Positions 5,125 through 6,517 of a stretch of 6,517 nt of DNA are shown piece after piece. Source of the DNA: Azonexus sp. (GTDB lineage Bacteria; Pseudomonadota; Gammaproteobacteria; Burkholderiales; Rhodocyclaceae); contig JAUYQT010000656.1 in the NCBI GenBank assembly GCA_030697085.1, positions 1 to 6,517 on the forward strand, given 5' to 3'. The first letter of the stretch is position 1, and every line of letters starts with the position of its first letter. Below the pieces are notes generated by a model, which saw nothing but the letters and a program-made list of their open reading frames with translations, was not told the origin of the DNA and did not search any database. The position numbers were made by a program, and so were the translations under genes.

Positions 5125-6114
5125 ATGGGAATGTATTCGTCTAGCGGATCATCTTCTGGATCGGCCGCTGCCGGCGTATCTGGAATTCCGCGCCTTCAAG
5201 GTCAAGACATCTTTGGCACGGGCCAGTATCGCGTCTTTCTTGGCACTGGCACCTTCAATGTACCCGAGGGTGTAACTTCCATTCGCGTCCGCTGTGTAGG
5301 CGGCGGCGGCGGTGGCGGTAACAGTGACGGCGGTGGCGGTGGTGGCGGTGGCTTCGCAATGGGCCTCTTTACTGTGGTCCCGCTCGCCGCCCATGCTGTC
5401 ACAGTTGGTGGTGGCGGTGCAGCCGCGTCCGCGGGTGGCAGCAGTTCTTTCGGCGCATTGATTTCGGCAACTGGTGGCGCGAGCGGCGGCGGTACTCGCA
5501 CAGGTGGTATTGGCGCAGGCGGGACAATTAACAGAACCGGAGGCTCCGGCGGTACAGGGGTGAGCTACGGTGGTGGCGGCGGTGGCTCTGCCGCGACACA
5601 ACTCGGCGACGGCTATCCCGGTGGGAACGGTGCTGGTACTAGCACTTCCGCCGGTGGCGGTGGTGGTGGCGTAGGTGGAAAGGGCGGTAATGCCGACGGC
5701 GCTTACGGCTGGCCCGGTAGCGGTGGCGGTAGTGCCGGCCCGGCGACCGATGCTTTTGGCAACAACAAAGGGGGTAGTAATCCCGGCCCAGACGTGTTGG
5801 GCGGTAGTGGTTCGAATCCGACGAATCAAATCATTCGCTTCCCCTTCGACTTCTTCGGTGGCGCGGGTGGCGGTGGTGCCAACAATTCTTCCGGTGCCGG
5901 GAGCGATGGCGGCATTGGAGGCGGTGGCGGCGGTGCCTACGGCGGCAACGGCGTATATGCGCGAAAAGGTGGCATTGGTGGTGGCGGTGGCGGCGCCAAC
6001 AATATTGGGACCAATGTCGGCGGGGCGGGGGGTCTTGGGGGCGGCGGTGGCGGCGGGGGATCCGGCGGCACCGGTGGTGCTGGCGGCGGCGGGCTCGTGG
6101 TTGTGGAGTGGTGA
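5125..6114 (+). CDS. Glycine-rich phage protein, candidate receptor-binding tail-fibre tip
   Basis: A 329-residue protein of which about 133 residues are glycine by hand count (near 40%). Residues 1-25 are serine/glycine-rich and flexible. Residues 30-57 form a beta segment (FGTGQYRVFLGTGTFNVPEG, VTSIRVRCV) typical of the start of glycine-rich phage domains. From 59 on, runs of 4-8 glycines alternate with short loops, ending LVVVEW. Such runs can pack as polyglycine type II helices, the fold of the gp38 adhesin of Salmonella phage S16, where variable loops between glycine runs bind the receptor. The longest loop here is about 204-244, with an aromatic NQIIRFPFDFF stretch. Residues 262-321 contain three 20-residue repeats. 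The gene follows a fibre protein that lacks a receptor-binding end, which supports the tip role. There is no clear sequence match to gp38 beyond composition and style. Confidence 0.85.
   Translation: MGMYSSSGSSSGSAAAGVSGIPRLQGQDIFGTGQYRVFLGTGTFNVPEGVTSIRVRCVGGGGGGGNSDGGGGGGGGFAMGLFTVVPLAAHAVTVGGGGAAASAGGSSSFGALISATGGASGGGTRTGGIGAGGTINRTGGSGGTGVSYGGGGGGSAATQLGDGYPGGNGAGTSTSAGGGGGGVGGKGGNADGAYGWPGSGGGSAGPATDAFGNNKGGSNPGPDVLGGSGSNPTNQIIRFPFDFFGGAGGGGANNSSGAGSDGGIGGGGGGAYGGNGVYARKGGIGGGGGGANNIGTNVGGAGGLGGGGGGGGSGGTGGAGGGGLVVVEW
5908..6087 (+). repeat. Three tandem 60-base repeats in the glycine-rich gene
   Basis: Units at 5908-5967, 5968-6027 and 6028-6087 each encode 20 residues. They begin GGIGGGGGGA, GGIGGGGGGA and GGLGGGGGGG. 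The second half of each unit differs (YGGNGVYARK, NNIGTNVGGA, GSGGTGGAGG). The regular period fits successive helices of a polyglycine sandwich with variable connecting loops. Confidence 0.75.
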
Positions 6115-6116
6115 TC

Positions 6117-6290
6117 ATGAATCGCTGCCAATCCTGCCATTTCTTCCTTATCAATGACGACAAGCAAGGGCTTTGCCGTCGCTTCCCTCCTACTGCGGTG
6201 GCAACGCCAGAAGGCACCTTTGCCATCTTTCCGCCGATGTTGCATGAAGGCTGGTGCGGCGAACACCTCGAAAAGGAATCCAACAAATGA
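6117..6290 (+). CDS. Small four-cysteine phage protein, possible metal binder
   Basis: A 57-residue protein with cysteines at 4, 7, 20 and 47 in the pattern CxxCH...GLCRRFPP...WCGEH, plus histidines 8, 43 and 50. The CxxC pair, the CRRxPP element and the terminal WCGE motif recur in small uncharacterised phage proteins. The spacing would allow zinc or an iron-sulphur cluster. It starts 2 bases after the glycine-rich gene, with GGAG (6105-6108) eight bases before the ATG. A GTG at 6108 would add three residues but leaves no room for that site. Its stop overlaps the next start as ATGA. Function is unknown. A structural role in the fibre or a chaperone-like role is possible from position only. 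Confidence 0.82.
   Translation: MNRCQSCHFFLINDDKQGLCRRFPPTAVATPEGTFAIFPPMLHEGWCGEHLEKESNK
6273..6277 (+). promoter_or_regulatory. Shine-Dalgarno for the last gene
   Basis: AAGGA lies nine bases before the ATG at 6287, inside the 3' end of the four-cysteine gene. It supports that ATG as the true start. Confidence 0.65.
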
Positions 6291-6517
6291 ACAAGCAAGC
6301 CCGCATCGTCGATGACGTTGCCGTGGATGTCGTTACTGGCAACCCGACCGAAATGTTCCACCCTGACATCGCCGCTCAGTTCGAGCCGGTTCCCGACAAT
6401 GTGGAGACCGGCTGGCGCCACGACCCGCAGACTGGTGTCTGGTCAGCGCTGGAGGTTATCCAGGAACAATCTGGTCCGGCAACGGTGTTACCCAAAGTCG
6501 GCCCTATCGCCTTCAAG
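6287..6517 (+). CDS. Fibre-cassette protein of unknown function, 3' end outside window
   Basis: The first 77 residues of a protein that stays open to the right edge. It begins MNKQARIVDDVAVDVV, followed by FHPDIAAQFEPVPDNVETGW (35 to 30% of the visible chain), then TGVWSALEV and a run ending LPKVGPIAFK. I recognise the ARIVD...FHP(x)6F..VP...GW...GVWS pattern from short phage proteins encoded near tail fibres and usually left as hypothetical. The position after the adhesin candidate would suit a fibre-assembly chaperone, the job of P2 G or T4 gp38-type assembly factors, but I see no direct similarity to those. The start is fixed by the ATGA overlap with the previous stop and by AAGGA upstream. 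The visible part shows no membrane segment or signal peptide. Confidence 0.8.
   Translation, partial: MNKQARIVDDVAVDVVTGNPTEMFHPDIAAQFEPVPDNVETGWRHDPQTGVWSALEVIQEQSGPATVLPKVGPIAFK

Noticed and set aside
5300..6090. Possible CRISPR-like or satellite repeat array
   Set aside because: The repetition comes from glycine codons within a continuous reading frame; there are no constant repeats separated by unique spacers.
5149..6421. Long minus-strand frames opposite the glycine-rich gene (threonine/alanine-rich, proline-rich, or arginine/histidine-rich)
   Set aside because: These are reverse complements of GGC/GGT tracts, which read as Pro, Ala/Thr or Arg/His repeats; the sense strand has the good ribosome site and a recognisable domain start.

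Overview
The window is part of a P2-like (myovirus) prophage or phage genome: the end of the lysis cassette, then the tail-completion, baseplate and tail-fibre genes. All genes are on the + strand and are packed with almost no spacers. The gene order lysB/lysC - R - S - V - W - J - I - H is that of coliphage P2. The GC-rich sequence, the C-ending codons and the protein style suggest a betaproteobacterial host, possibly Rhodocyclales. The taxonomic guess is inference from codon and protein flavour only; no host gene or attachment site is in view.

Layout. Positions 1-432 hold the 3' part of an Rz/LysB-type inner-membrane spanin, with a complete Rz1/LysC-type lipoprotein spanin nested inside it in another frame (185-388). 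Positions 429-1365 hold R and S, which finish the tail and join it to the head. Positions 1427-4044 hold the baseplate set: V (spike), W (gp25-like wedge), J (wedge) and I. W, J and I each start at or within the stop of the gene before them (ATGA-type or 8-base overlaps), so translation is probably coupled. Position 4052 begins H, a tail-fibre protein that keeps the conserved N-terminal baseplate-binding part but stops at 248 residues, far shorter than P2 H.

From about 4770 the character of the DNA changes. A locally AT-rich seam ends H, strong Shine-Dalgarno sequences appear, and a non-P2 fibre cassette follows: a 103-residue virion-type protein, a 329-residue protein that is about 40% glycine, a 57-residue four-cysteine protein, and the start of a further fibre-linked gene that runs off the window. 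The usual P2 gene G (fibre chaperone) is not seen directly after H.

How the parts probably work together: V, W, J and I build the baseplate, and H's N-terminus docks a short fibre to it. The glycine-rich protein is the best candidate for the receptor-binding tip, by analogy with the polyglycine-II adhesin gp38 of T-even-type phages such as S16. The two spanins fuse the host membranes at lysis. No RNA genes, CRISPR arrays, insertion sequences, integrase or terminators were found. The most distinctive part is the replaced host-recognition cassette at 4772-6517; the rest is a standard P2-type tail module.
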